This document shows, in pieces, positions 24,649 through 32,977 of a DNA stretch of 64,000 nt. A program made the position numbers and the translations under genes. The notes under the pieces were generated by a model. That model had not been told where the DNA came from and searched no databases. It saw only the letters and a list, made by a program, of their open reading frames with translations. Origin of the DNA: a virus; the IMG/VR virus record IMGVR_UViG_3300044527_000952, positions 29,058-93,057 of that record, one strand, 5' to 3'. Position 1 is the first letter of the stretch. Every line of letters begins with the position of its first letter.

Positions 24649-24915
24649 ATGAAAGTTCAATCAGTAGGTTCAGCAGATTCAAGTGGAGCACGTAACGTGA
24701 TGATGGAGTTATGGCGTATGACCATGACTCAACGTGTTCAACATGATTTACAACAACGAGTATCAGGTAGAAAAAGTGAGCCTGAACCACGTAAAGTTGA
24801 ACCTGCAGTAAAGATAGAAATTAGTGATAGCGCACGTTATATTTTAGCTACACAAGCTGCTGAGAAGCATAAATTGGAACAAAAAAATGAACGAACGAAT
24901 TCGAGAACTTGCTGA
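24649..24915 (+). CDS. hypothetical protein, 88 aa
   Basis: Starts 7 nt after the preceding stop. Contains a basic linker (SGRKSEPEPRKVEPAVK). The last 29 nt overlap the next gene in another frame. Not recognised. Confidence 0.55.
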   Translation: MKVQSVGSADSSGARNVMMELWRMTMTQRVQHDLQQRVSGRKSEPEPRKVEPAVKIEISDSARYILATQAAEKHKLEQKNERTNSRTC

Positions 24916-25102
24916 ACAGGCTGGTGATATTATTTCAGAATTCCATTTTGGAGATTATAATATTCCGAATGAGTTTATTGAAAAGTTCGCCGAGTTGATT
25001 GTTAGAGAATGTGCTAACATAGCATTTGAGGAATGGCAACATAACGGTGGTAGTGCTTCGGGCGAATCTGCTATATTAAAATATTTTGGAGTTGAAGAAT
25101 GA
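24887..25102 (+). CDS. MNERIRELAEQA-type small phage protein, copy 1
   Basis: 71 aa. Starts MNERIRELAEQAGD, then EKFAELIVRECANIA, and ends at KYFGVEE. I know this pattern from many phage genomes, function unknown. Two paralogues follow at 25260 and 26148. Confidence 0.75.
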   Translation: MNERIRELAEQAGDIISEFHFGDYNIPNEFIEKFAELIVRECANIAFEEWQHNGGSASGESAILKYFGVEE

Positions 25103-25263
25103 GAAAATTCACTGAAGTATTGGAAGAGTATTTGGACGAGCGTGAACGTCAGAGTAATGATTATTATGATAATCGCTATATTAAATCAAAAATGGAGGGT
25201 TGGTATCGTATGAATGACTTGGCAAAAGAATTGGACGAAATGGTTCAAGGAATTAAAGAATGA
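25099..25263 (+). CDS. small charged protein, 54 aa
   Basis: ATGA overlaps at both ends with MNERI-type genes. Helical and acidic/basic mixed (EVLEEYLDERERQSNDYYDN). Not recognised. Confidence 0.6.
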   Translation: MRKFTEVLEEYLDERERQSNDYYDNRYIKSKMEGWYRMNDLAKELDEMVQGIKE

Positions 25264-25616
25264 ACGAACGAATTCGAGAACTTGCTGAACAGGCATCACA
25301 TCAAAGTCCCGATGGGTATCCCGTGACCATTCCATATAGTAAAGACTTTGCAGAAAAGTTCGCCGAGTTGATTGTACGGGAATGTGCTGAAATTTCAGAA
25401 CAAAGTCAATGGAGTGAAGCCAAGGGAGAATATTATGAAGGCTTTAATGAGGCTATGATTTATGTTTCCAATAAGATTAAAGAACATTTCGGAGTTGAAG
25501 AATCTCTTGGTTGGGTATGTTCTAAGTGTGGCACTGATCGCACCAAGGCTGTTTGCCCACTAGGTAACAGTGCCGCAATTGATGGTCGATGCCCTATGGT
25601 ATTGACTACCAAATAA
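25260..25616 (+). CDS. MNERIRELAEQA-type protein with C-terminal zinc ribbon, copy 2
   Basis: 118 aa. Same N-terminal family as 24887, but after EHFGVEES it continues into CSKCGTDRTKAVCPLGN with a final Cys, a small zinc ribbon also known from separate phage proteins. It looks like a fusion of two small families. ATGA overlap upstream. Confidence 0.7.
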   Translation: MNERIRELAEQASHQSPDGYPVTIPYSKDFAEKFAELIVRECAEISEQSQWSEAKGEYYEGFNEAMIYVSNKIKEHFGVEESLGWVCSKCGTDRTKAVCPLGNSAAIDGRCPMVLTTK

Positions 25617-25629
25617 CTAAGGAACAATT

Positions 25630-25833
25630 ATGAGTTGTAAAATAATTACAGCAGAAATTAAGATGGGCGAAGATCGCTATACTATTGTGCATGGCAAGAC
25701 TATTGAAGAAGTTATTGACAAAATTCATGAATATCATACGTTCTCGGAGTTTTTAAAACAGCATTTTACCAAGAAGGGTACATTATCAAAAGAACTTAAA
25801 TCAGGTTGGTATCTTAAAAACGCAGCTAAGTAA
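25630..25833 (+). CDS. hypothetical protein, 67 aa
   Basis: AAGGAA precedes the ATG. Contains DRYTIVHGKTIEEVIDKIHE and ends in KSGWYLKNAAK. Not recognised. Its stop begins the first copy of the repeated promoter module. Confidence 0.6.
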   Translation: MSCKIITAEIKMGEDRYTIVHGKTIEEVIDKIHEYHTFSEFLKQHFTKKGTLSKELKSGWYLKNAAK

Positions 25834-25842
25834 CCCTACAGG

Positions 25843-25871
25843 TTGACAGGGTATTCGAACGGTAGTATACT
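25843..25871 (+). promoter_or_regulatory. sigma70-like promoter in repeat module 1
   Basis: TTGACA, 17-bp spacer, TATACT, then TTATAGTGA. Drives 25902. Confidence 0.8.
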
Positions 25872-25901
25872 ATGGTTATAGTGAACAACAAGGAGCAGAC
25901 G

Positions 25902-26093
25902 ATGAGCATTTTCAAGAAGATCAAAGAGTTTTTCAATGAACCAGATCAAATGGAGTTGATTGAAGAGCGATTCTACAAGAAGTTGGAAGACATGAAGGCT
26001 CACCCTGAAAAGTATCAACACATTCTGAACAAGAACTCTGCCCAATCTAAGATTCCTCCAGTGTCTCTGTTTTGTTTTAACCCTACAGGTTGA
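25902..26093 (+). CDS. hypothetical protein, 63 aa
   Basis: ATG 25902 follows AGGAG; the in-frame ATG at 25872 lies at the promoter and is not a start. Begins MSIFKKIKEFFNEPDQMEL (amphipathic helix). The stop lies in the next -35 box. Confidence 0.65.
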   Translation: MSIFKKIKEFFNEPDQMELIEERFYKKLEDMKAHPEKYQHILNKNSAQSKIPPVSLFCFNPTG

Positions 26094-26118
26094 CGGGTCT
26101 TTGGACTAGTGCTATACT
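26090..26118 (+). promoter_or_regulatory. sigma70-like promoter in repeat module 2
   Basis: TTGACG, 17-bp spacer, TATACT, then TTACAGTAA. Drives 26148. Confidence 0.78.
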
Positions 26119-26147
26119 GTGCTTACAGTAAACAAAAGGAGCAGCAA

Positions 26148-26354
26148 ATGAACGAACGAATTAAAGAACTATTAACTCAATCTGGTCTACAGCCATACTA
26201 CGATGCTCAACAAGGGCAGATTGAAAAGTTTGCCGAGTTGATTGTTAGGGAATGTATTGTAGATTTTTACAGAAATTGCCTAGACACCTCCAGCAACGAA
26301 GATATTACAGTCCAAGTTGATAGATATGTAAAAGAACATTTCGGAGTTGAATAA
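26148..26354 (+). CDS. MNERI-type small phage protein, copy 3
   Basis: ATG 26148 after AGGAG. 68 aa: MNERIKELLTQSG, then EKFAELIVRECIVDF and the terminal KEHFGVE, paralogous to 24887 and 25260. It has its own promoter within a repeated module, suggesting duplication of promoter plus gene. Confidence 0.75.
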   Translation: MNERIKELLTQSGLQPYYDAQQGQIEKFAELIVRECIVDFYRNCLDTSSNEDITVQVDRYVKEHFGVE

Positions 26355-26363
26355 CCCTACAGG

Positions 26364-26392
26364 TTGACAGGTCTTTTGAACTCTGTTATACT
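26364..26392 (+). promoter_or_regulatory. sigma70-like promoter in repeat module 3
   Basis: TTGACA, 17-bp spacer, TATACT, then CTGTAGTGATTGATAA. Drives 26424. The same start-site sequence is found at 27638. Confidence 0.8.
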
Positions 26393-26423
26393 ATGTTCTG
26401 TAGTGATTGATAAGGAACTTGAG

Positions 26424-26603
26424 ATGAAATTTGTTAAATGCTATGCTTGTGATGGTCGCCATGATATAAACTTCATCAAAATTCTTGAAACCAAAGAAAT
26501 TAAATATAGTGGTACCTCAGTTAAATTTAAATGCCCTGATGACAACAGTGAGCAAATAAACAACTCATTTGTCTTTGAGGTTAAAGAACCAAAAACTGCT
26601 TGA
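26424..26603 (+). CDS. hypothetical protein, 59 aa
   Basis: ATG 26424; an upstream frame from 26364 would run through the promoter. One CYACDGRH Cys pair near the N-terminus and a single later Cys; possibly metal-binding. Not recognised. Confidence 0.6.
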   Translation: MKFVKCYACDGRHDINFIKILETKEIKYSGTSVKFKCPDDNSEQINNSFVFEVKEPKTA

Positions 26604-26628
26604 CAACATATCCTAATTTTGCTATACT
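26600..26628 (+). promoter_or_regulatory. sigma70-like promoter, ATCCTAATT class
   Basis: TTGACA, 17 bp with ATATCCTAATT, TATACT; overlaps the preceding stop. Drives 26659. Confidence 0.8.
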
Positions 26629-26658
26629 TGTTTCTGTTAGATAACTAGTGAGGAATAT

Positions 26659-26985
26659 ATGAACGACACTCAAATTCATGATGTAATTAACAGTGCTTTC
26701 CAAGCTGCTCGCACCGCTACTAAGGAATATCTTGCCACACATGGTGATGCGGATGCATGTGGGTTTGCATGGGTAAGTATTCGCCCTGCTACAAAAAAAG
26801 TAGCAAAAATTCTTAAAAATTATGGTGCTGACACATCATTTGAAGGTGGGTTGAAATTGTGGAACCCAAGTTATTCCCCTGTGCAATCAATTTCTGCAAA
26901 GGAAGAAGGTGCGTACGCATTTGTTAATGTGATGCGTGAAGCGTTCCCTGATGTTACTTTTACTGTTGGTAGTCGGATGGATTAA
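26659..26985 (+). CDS. conserved small phage protein, 108 aa
   Basis: Contains DADACGFAWVSIRPATKK and EEGAYAFVNVMREAFPD, a family I recall from phages of proteobacteria; function unknown. Confidence 0.72.
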   Translation: MNDTQIHDVINSAFQAARTATKEYLATHGDADACGFAWVSIRPATKKVAKILKNYGADTSFEGGLKLWNPSYSPVQSISAKEEGAYAFVNVMREAFPDVTFTVGSRMD

Positions 26986-26996
26986 AGGAGATGACA

Positions 26997-27218
26997 ATGT
27001 ATACTGAATTAACTGTACAATATACTCGCCATGGTGGTGCTTATGATCGTGGTAACGCAGATGCATACTATGGTCGTGTATTTGACCCACATTACTTCAT
27101 TGGTGCAACATATAGCACTGAACGTGTAGTTGCCCTACAAGGTACACCTGAGTATGATGCATACAAACGTGGGTTTGAGGAGTGCACAGATTTTAAAGAT
27201 TGGGGTGGAGATGAATAG
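26997..27218 (+). CDS. conserved small phage protein, 73 aa
   Basis: ATG 26997 is 6 nt after GGAG; the ATG at 26991 abuts the GGAG and is too close. Contains GGAYDRGNADAYYGRVFDPH, a pattern common in phage small proteins. Confidence 0.7.
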   Translation: MYTELTVQYTRHGGAYDRGNADAYYGRVFDPHYFIGATYSTERVVALQGTPEYDAYKRGFEECTDFKDWGGDE

Positions 27219-27420
27219 ACGTTTACTTAAAATAGCCACTGAACATAAGATTTTACCTCATGATTATATCGTAGGATCAGATCTACCATTAGAAAATACA
27301 ATTGAAAAAATTGGATTGGCAGTGGCAAATGATTGCATGCTTAATGCTTGGTGGACTGAAGGATACAAAGATCCTGAAAAAACCATATCTAACAAACTTA
27401 AACAATTATACAATTTATGA
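27211..27420 (+). CDS. hypothetical protein, 69 aa
   Basis: ATG 27211 overlaps the preceding stop after GGTGGAG. Contains LNAWWTEGYKDPEKTISNKL. Not recognised. Confidence 0.6.
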   Translation: MNRRLLKIATEHKILPHDYIVGSDLPLENTIEKIGLAVANDCMLNAWWTEGYKDPEKTISNKLKQLYNL

Positions 27421-27629
27421 ACGAAGAAATGATAGAAAAGATAACATTAAATTATACTGACTTACAAAAATTGATGGATACACTAAAAGAGTTTGAAGTC
27501 AACCATTTTAGTATTATCAAAACAGGTGGTAGTGGTATTGGGTATGAAGTAGACTTAGAATTTCATCAACAATTTAAAGGTAGAATGGCAACAATTCGTA
27601 TCCCAATTACAACAACTGATGAGTGGTAA
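27417..27629 (+). CDS. hypothetical protein, 70 aa
   Basis: ATGA overlap with the preceding gene. Mixed alpha/beta pattern; ends IRIPITTTDEW. Not recognised. Confidence 0.6.
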   Translation: MNEEMIEKITLNYTDLQKLMDTLKEFEVNHFSIIKTGGSGIGYEVDLEFHQQFKGRMATIRIPITTTDEW

Positions 27630-27637
27630 AAAACTGC

Positions 27638-27666
27638 TTGACAGTATATCCACATTGTGGCATAAT
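27638..27666 (+). promoter_or_regulatory. sigma70-like promoter, TATCC class
   Basis: TTGACA, 17 bp with TATATCCACATT, CATAAT, then CTGTAGTGATTGATAA. Drives 27706. Confidence 0.75.
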
Positions 27667-27705
27667 TATTTCTGTAGTGATTGATAACCAACTAGGAGAT
27701 GCCAA

Positions 27706-28098
27706 ATGGCTTACGTTTCCCAAGAAAAGAAGCAAAACCTCGCAGTTGCCATCAAAACCGTTCTTAAGAAATACGGTGTAAAAGCCACGTTAGGTGTGCA
27801 TTATCACAGCACGTTAGTTCTTAATATTAAGTCTAGTAAGATTGACTTTCTAGGTAACTTTAACGAAACATGCAAGCAAAGTCTAAAAGCTGACCGTGAT
27901 TACCTTGACGTAAACCCTTATTGGTTCCAAGAACACTTTAGCGGTGTTGCAAAAGAGTTTCTTACTGAAGTAACACAAGCGATGTACGGTCCTGATTACT
28001 ACGATGAAAGCGATGCCCAAATTGATTACTTCAATTGCTCGCACTATATTCGGGTAAATATCGGTAAGTGGAACAAACCCTATGTTCTAGAGCAGTAA
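27706..28098 (+). CDS. conserved phage protein, 130 aa
   Basis: MAYVSQEKKQNLAVAIKTVL, then HYHSTLVLNIKSSKIDFLGN and the terminal VNIGKWNKPY. I recall this family from many phages and prophages; function unknown. AGGAG precedes the ATG. Confidence 0.75.
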   Translation: MAYVSQEKKQNLAVAIKTVLKKYGVKATLGVHYHSTLVLNIKSSKIDFLGNFNETCKQSLKADRDYLDVNPYWFQEHFSGVAKEFLTEVTQAMYGPDYYDESDAQIDYFNCSHYIRVNIGKWNKPYVLEQ

Positions 28099-28118
28099 AT
28101 ACAAATTTTAACCACCAT

Positions 28119-28133
28119 GGGGCGTAATGCCCC
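28119..28133 (+). terminator. small GC hairpin (GGGGC/GCCCC)
   Basis: 5-bp stem with loop GTAAT followed by TATAATTTTAT. Weak intrinsic terminator or start-site hairpin before 28154. Confidence 0.4.
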
Positions 28134-28153
28134 TATAATTTTATGAGGATATT

Positions 28154-28369
28154 ATGGAAGAAAATACAACATCAAATGCATTGCCACCTTTTGTTAGCAG
28201 ATTTATTCGTGATGAAGAAGGTAAGTTAAATATTGATCCTGAGTGCAAAATTCTAGCTGAGAAACATTATTGGAAAGATCGCCCTGCTTATAGTAAAGAT
28301 GATCGTAGGGTGATGATTGGTCGCTATGATGAAAACGGTAATTTAATCCCATTTAAAAATACACGATAA
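28154..28369 (+). CDS. hypothetical protein, 71 aa
   Basis: Charged, Pro-containing; ends GRYDENGNLIPFKNTR. GAGGA precedes the ATG. Not recognised. Confidence 0.6.
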   Translation: MEENTTSNALPPFVSRFIRDEEGKLNIDPECKILAEKHYWKDRPAYSKDDRRVMIGRYDENGNLIPFKNTR

Positions 28370-28371
28370 TC

Positions 28372-28722
28372 ATGGCAGGATATAATTTAATCCAAGAAAT
28401 ACGTAGGCTTGAAGAAGATTGTGAGCGTCTTGGTCTAATGATGTGTCACGCACAGCATTTTTATAATGAATTTGGTGATGTAGTTGCAGTAAAACCAAAA
28501 GATGATGAAGCATTACCTTTGTATTCACGTGATGCTGAAGTTTTTATTGGAACCATAAAAGATTTACAAATGTGGTTACGTGGTATAGAATGGGCACGTG
28601 GTTATGATGGTATGATATTTGGTAAAAACCATGATAAAAACCGCACAAATAAAGAAGAAAAGTATCGTGCAGGTCAAACATTTAAACGATTAGTAGAAGG
28701 AAAAGAAAGTGATAAACCTTGA
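28372..28722 (+). CDS. conserved phage protein, 116 aa
   Basis: Contains DVVAVKPKDDEALPLYSRDA and DLQMWLRGIEWARGYD, a family I recall from phages of proteobacteria; function unknown. Starts 3 nt after the preceding stop. Confidence 0.7.
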   Translation: MAGYNLIQEIRRLEEDCERLGLMMCHAQHFYNEFGDVVAVKPKDDEALPLYSRDAEVFIGTIKDLQMWLRGIEWARGYDGMIFGKNHDKNRTNKEEKYRAGQTFKRLVEGKESDKP

Positions 28723-29224
28723 AGATTACATGAAAGCAATTAATTACAGAATATCTGAGGGTACAGAATACCTTTGGAAATGTTTTGGTGACAACCCATT
28801 TACCCTATCATATTGGGATAATGATCATGATGGAGTAAGTGCTGATATTACTTTTGACACACAAACACAAGAGGTATATTACGCCACTGTACATGATTAC
28901 GCAAAAAGACGGTCATATCGTTTGATCAATCCTGATTACGTTGAAGCATATCGTCAAGAATGTAAAGATAAAAATGTAGTTGAGAATAATGCTTATGATG
29001 AAGTTAATTATGTTACGTTAGAAACTGATGAGGACTTTATTGAAAAACTTACTGCTATTGTAAATAAACAACCATACAATACCAAAGTGCAAGTACCACT
29101 TGAATTAGATAAAGAAGAAATGTATAATCTAATGAGTTTAGCCCATGAGCGTGACATAACGCTAAACCAACTAGTGGAAAACATGTTATGGGAAGCTATC
29201 AACAACCACAAAACTAAGGTGTAA
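28709..29224 (+). CDS. conserved phage protein, 171 aa
   Basis: Starts with GTG 28709, overlapping the preceding gene by 14 nt. The C-terminal helix pair ELDKEEMYNLMSLAHERDIT then LNQLVENMLWEAI resembles a ribbon-helix-helix-like segment seen in phage proteins. No enzyme motif. Confidence 0.62.
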   Translation: MINLEDYMKAINYRISEGTEYLWKCFGDNPFTLSYWDNDHDGVSADITFDTQTQEVYYATVHDYAKRRSYRLINPDYVEAYRQECKDKNVVENNAYDEVNYVTLETDEDFIEKLTAIVNKQPYNTKVQVPLELDKEEMYNLMSLAHERDITLNQLVENMLWEAINNHKTKV

Positions 29225-29226
29225 TT

Positions 29227-30570
29227 ATGCTTGAATCATGGATCTATAAGCTGAACGAGAGTAATAGTCGGTTACATAAAGAATCAGTTATACAAGAAGT
29301 TTTAAATTTAGCTACGCTAGGTGATGAAAATTGTAAACACTTTCTTAAATTTGTATACTTTGCTTATGATCCATTTACCACTTTTGGTGTAAAAGCTGTA
29401 GAACCAACTGTTGGTATTATCAATGCTGAAAACCCATGGCAAGACTTTAGCTCATTGTTAATAGAATTAGCTTTACGTACTTTAACAGGTAATGCTGCAC
29501 ATGATGCTATTGAAGCTATGAGCGTAAGATTTAATAGCCCAACATGGAATGATTTCTGTATCAATGTGATTGGCAAAGATTTACGTTGTGGTATATCTGA
29601 TAAAACTATCAACAAGATTTGTAAAAATACTGAATACGAAATACCGATTTTTTCTTGCCAACTTGCCACTGATAGCGAAGGTCGCCCTGAAATGGTGGGT
29701 GTTAAACGTCTTGAACCTAAACTAGATGGTGTACGAGTATTAATGGTTGTTATACCACCCTCTGACTATGATGATAAAATTGTCGTAACATGCTACAGTC
29801 GTAATGGTAAAGTATTCAATAATTTTACACACATTGAAGAAGAAGTAAAAAATAATTTTGTCCGTATGATTCGCCTAGCATCATCAAGTAATTTAAATAC
29901 AGGATTTGTGCTTGATGGTGAAGTAATGGGTGAATCATTTCAAGACTTAATGCGACAAGCACGTAGAAAAGACAATGCTGATGCTAGCGATAGTGTGTTC
30001 CATGTATTTGATATTCTTCCGCTAGCAGATTTTAGGCGTGGATATTGGAACGCACAATTAAGCAAACGAATTAAGATCTTAGAAGATATGCGTCCTGCCC
30101 TAGAAAATATGCCACATGTCAAATTGTTGCCACATATTGTCGTTGATTTAGACATTGCTGAGGGTAAGGATCAACTAGAGCGTTATGCCAACGATTGTGT
30201 TGCACAAGGGTTTGAGGGCATTATGATTAAAAGTGTAGATGCTCCATATGAGTGCAAACGTAATAAATTTTGGTTAAAATGGAAACCAACCATTTCAGTA
30301 GATTTAGAGATTGTTGGGGTAGAAGCAGGTACAGGACGTAATAAAAATCGATTAGGCGCATTAATTTGCGAAGGTGAAGATCATGGAAAGCACATTGTGG
30401 TTAACGTTGGTAGTGGGTTTAGTGATGTTGATCGTGATGATTATTGGGTAAACCGTAATGTGATTGTTGGTCGCACTGTAGAAATTCTTGCTGATGCAGT
30501 AACGCAAAATCAGGATGGTACACATTCATTGAGATTTCCAAGGTTTCTACGATTTAGGGATGATAAATGA
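29227..30570 (+). CDS. lig: ATP-dependent DNA ligase
   Basis: 447 aa. The adenylation motif I is KLDG in EPKLDGVRV near residue 164. Motif IV is GFEGIMIKS near residue 333 and motif V is FWLKWKP near residue 350. A C-terminal OB-fold (VGVEAGTGRNKNRLGALICE) follows. It seals nicks during replication and recombination, like T4 gp30. It overlaps the next gene by 4 nt. Confidence 0.93.
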   Translation: MLESWIYKLNESNSRLHKESVIQEVLNLATLGDENCKHFLKFVYFAYDPFTTFGVKAVEPTVGIINAENPWQDFSSLLIELALRTLTGNAAHDAIEAMSVRFNSPTWNDFCINVIGKDLRCGISDKTINKICKNTEYEIPIFSCQLATDSEGRPEMVGVKRLEPKLDGVRVLMVVIPPSDYDDKIVVTCYSRNGKVFNNFTHIEEEVKNNFVRMIRLASSSNLNTGFVLDGEVMGESFQDLMRQARRKDNADASDSVFHVFDILPLADFRRGYWNAQLSKRIKILEDMRPALENMPHVKLLPHIVVDLDIAEGKDQLERYANDCVAQGFEGIMIKSVDAPYECKRNKFWLKWKPTISVDLEIVGVEAGTGRNKNRLGALICEGEDHGKHIVVNVGSGFSDVDRDDYWVNRNVIVGRTVEILADAVTQNQDGTHSLRFPRFLRFRDDK

Positions 30571-30815
30571 TTGTCAATGTTTTTAATATTGATGAACCAT
30601 GGGTGTTTAATTGGTTTACGTCATTATGTAAAGCACATGAATATAAGTTCATTGTTAAATTAACATTAAAAGATTCATTAGCTATTAAAGTAAGTGATCG
30701 TTTAAATGAGTTATCCAAAATTACTAACTATAACTTTTATTTAAGTAATGAAAGTGATATTATGGTAGACATACCTGACGAGGAAATTACGTACATTAAA
30801 TTGAAATATTCATAA
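30567..30815 (+). CDS. small protein with IKLKYS C-terminus (possible LRW-family outlier)
   Basis: 82 aa. It starts in the ATGA end of the ligase gene. The end DEEITYIKLKYS is similar in layout to the WFxLRWS end of the 54-61 kb paralogues, but the match is weak (Lys-Tyr for Arg-Trp). Confidence 0.5.
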   Translation: MIVNVFNIDEPWVFNWFTSLCKAHEYKFIVKLTLKDSLAIKVSDRLNELSKITNYNFYLSNESDIMVDIPDEEITYIKLKYS

Positions 30816-30824
30816 AGGAAAAAT

Positions 30825-32018
30825 ATGGTTACTTTAGTTAAACATGAATGGCATAGTGTTGATAGTCAATTTGCCGTTGAGCTTGATATAGACTTGTTAC
30901 AAGAAATTTATCCTGATAAGGATGAAGATGAACTACAATCAATTCTTGATGCGGTAGAAGATGGCTCATATGATATTGATGAGCTTATTGAACATGCTTG
31001 GGATAATGATGTTGAAATTATGTGGGAACGCCAATATGATGATTGGTATAGTGACCGCAAAGGTGGTTATGAAATTACATATGAATTAGGTGATGAAAAT
31101 AGTTGGCATAGTGAACCTGAACCTCCTTCACCTACACATAAATGCACCAAATGTCGTTGGAAAGGTAGCAAATACGAAACTAAAACTGAATTTTATAATG
31201 AAGATGGATCTATTCACACTGATGATGAACTAGAATTTCATCACACAGGTGATGTATGCCCAATGTGCGATAGTGCGTTAGAACTTACCCCTGAAGGTGT
31301 TGAGCAAGAAGCCAAAATGCAAAAACTGTACCAAGAACTTGATGATATTGAGTTGGATGATGATACTGAAGCTGAATCAGAATATCAACGTATACATCCC
31401 GCAGGTGAATATATTATCCGTATTTTTGGTCGTACCACTGAAGTTGGTGTTGGAAGAATTACTAAAGAACAATACGAACATTGGAGCATGGATGAACATG
31501 AATTAGACTTAGGTGCTGCTATTAATGAAGAATATGATTTCGATGAAAATGAAACTCCTGAAGCTGCACGTTTTACTAGTAGTGGATACTATGAATTCAA
31601 TGATGTAGCAGACTTTTATGGGATTGAAGAAGATTGTACGGTAGAAATTATTAATAGCGATGGTGAAACTATCTTTGAAGGTGAATTCTCTGAAATTTTT
31701 AATATCGGACATGGTGAAGAAGATTCAAGGGAAGAATGTTGTGAAGAAGTTGATGAATTGTATGCACATTCATACGGATCAGGTTACTTTCTTATGTACA
31801 AACAAGGTGGTAAAGGTGGGTCATATCAACATACATTAGTTGTTAATGAAGATTTAGACTTAGCTAAATTTAAAATTACCACGGTAGATGTTGATGGTAC
31901 TAGTCATATTAAAGGTATTTTTTATGACAATGAACAGCTTGATGATGAAGGTATTGATGAGGAGTACAATAATTGGAGAGGACAGTGGGCAGATTATTCT
32001 GTACATGAGGTAAAATAA
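30825..32018 (+). CDS. large acidic protein with a zinc ribbon
   Basis: 397 aa, strongly acidic throughout. A zinc ribbon is formed by CTKC near residue 106 and CPMC near residue 144. The N-terminal part repeats Asp/Glu clusters, and a C-terminal basic-aromatic stretch (YKQGGKGGSYQHTLVV) breaks the acidity. It could be a DNA-mimic or a nucleic-acid regulator, but no family was recognised. The stop overlaps the next start (TAATG). Confidence 0.65.
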   Translation: MVTLVKHEWHSVDSQFAVELDIDLLQEIYPDKDEDELQSILDAVEDGSYDIDELIEHAWDNDVEIMWERQYDDWYSDRKGGYEITYELGDENSWHSEPEPPSPTHKCTKCRWKGSKYETKTEFYNEDGSIHTDDELEFHHTGDVCPMCDSALELTPEGVEQEAKMQKLYQELDDIELDDDTEAESEYQRIHPAGEYIIRIFGRTTEVGVGRITKEQYEHWSMDEHELDLGAAINEEYDFDENETPEAARFTSSGYYEFNDVADFYGIEEDCTVEIINSDGETIFEGEFSEIFNIGHGEEDSREECCEEVDELYAHSYGSGYFLMYKQGGKGGSYQHTLVVNEDLDLAKFKITTVDVDGTSHIKGIFYDNEQLDDEGIDEEYNNWRGQWADYSVHEVK

Positions 32019-32977
32019 TGTTTAAAAAATTTGTAATTGGTTTGTCTTTGGTTTTAAGTAGTATAACGTTTGCACAGGATAAATGGGTTCCATCATATAC
32101 AGTAACGATGTTAAACCCATTTCCTGCAGGTGGGGTAACTGACCAACAACTACGATATATTGCAACAAAATTATCTGAACGTTGGAAACAACCTGTCATT
32201 GTGCAAAATAGGTTAGGTGCTGCGGGAACATTAGCTGCAGCATCACTGACCACTGCTAAGCCTGATGGACATACACTAGCTATTTTGACGGTGAATAGTT
32301 GGCGATATCCACACTATAATGAACTGTCATGGCACCCAATACGTGATTTTAAGTATGTGGTTGGTATGAATGCTTATACGTTGGGTATTATTGTTCGTGC
32401 TGATAGTCCATGGAAATCATTAGATGATTTGATTGCTGCGGGTAAAGCTGAACCTAATAAGTATAACTATGCTACCGTAGGAGTTGGGGGTGGTGGTCAA
32501 CTTATGATGATAGAAATTGATAATACCACTAATGCTAAATTTACTAACGTGCCTTATAAAGGTGGCACTGAATTTAACCAAGCATTACTAGCAGGTGAGG
32601 TACAATTTGTGGCTGATGCATCTAATTGGGCACCATTTGTTGATAGTGGACAATTTAGGGCATTAGCGATGGCAACAGAAAAACGTGTTGCAAAGTATCC
32701 TAATGTGCCTACGTTAACTGAAAAAGGTATTAAAGTAATTGGTCAAAGTCCATATGGATTAGTTGCGCCAAAAGGTACACCTGATCATGTTGCACAAGCT
32801 ATACATGATGCGGTTACTGATATTTTAAAAGAACCTGAAATGCAGGAATTGATGAAAAAGTTTGTATTAGTTCCATGGACTAAAACACCACAAGAATTTG
32901 AAGCATATGCTGCACAATATTTTCGTGATGTTAGACCATTATTAATCAAGGCAGGGTTAGTTAAAGATGCAAAATAA
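32018..32977 (+). CDS. Bug/TctC-family tripartite-tricarboxylate solute-binding protein
   Basis: 319 aa with a signal peptide (MFKKFVIGLSLVLSSITFA, cleavage before Gln). The mature part shows Bug signatures: NPFPAGGVTDQQLRYIA, then VQNRLGAAGTLAAASLTTAK and PDGHTLAI. Periplasmic Bug proteins bind small carboxylates or related compounds. The family is massively duplicated in Burkholderiales and rare in phages. Full length, no damage. It overlaps a nitroreductase by 11 nt, so the two are probably co-expressed and host-derived. Ligand unknown. Confidence 0.92.
   Translation: MFKKFVIGLSLVLSSITFAQDKWVPSYTVTMLNPFPAGGVTDQQLRYIATKLSERWKQPVIVQNRLGAAGTLAAASLTTAKPDGHTLAILTVNSWRYPHYNELSWHPIRDFKYVVGMNAYTLGIIVRADSPWKSLDDLIAAGKAEPNKYNYATVGVGGGGQLMMIEIDNTTNAKFTNVPYKGGTEFNQALLAGEVQFVADASNWAPFVDSGQFRALAMATEKRVAKYPNVPTLTEKGIKVIGQSPYGLVAPKGTPDHVAQAIHDAVTDILKEPEMQELMKKFVLVPWTKTPQEFEAYAAQYFRDVRPLLIKAGLVKDAK

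Larger units (their letters stand above)
25831..26371 (+). repeat. three copies of a gene-end/promoter module (TAACCCTACAGGTTGAC)
   Basis: TAACCCTACAGGTTGACAGG occurs at 25831-25850 and 26352-26371, and TAACCCTACAGGTTGACGGG at 26078-26097. Each supplies the -35 of a promoter and, in copies 1 and 3, the stop codon of the preceding gene; in copy 2 the TGA within it is the stop. The short symmetric AACC/GGTT flanks could form a weak stem. Confidence 0.75.

Noticed and set aside
24887-26354. CRISPR-like array suggested by repeated MNERI and TAACCCTACAGG sequences
   Set aside because: The repeats are gene starts and promoters with coding sequence between them, not short repeats with uniform spacers.
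30825-32018. The acidic zinc-ribbon protein as an anti-restriction (Ocr-like) DNA mimic
   Set aside because: Acidity alone is not enough; it is much longer than Ocr-type proteins and carries a zinc ribbon, so the function is left open.
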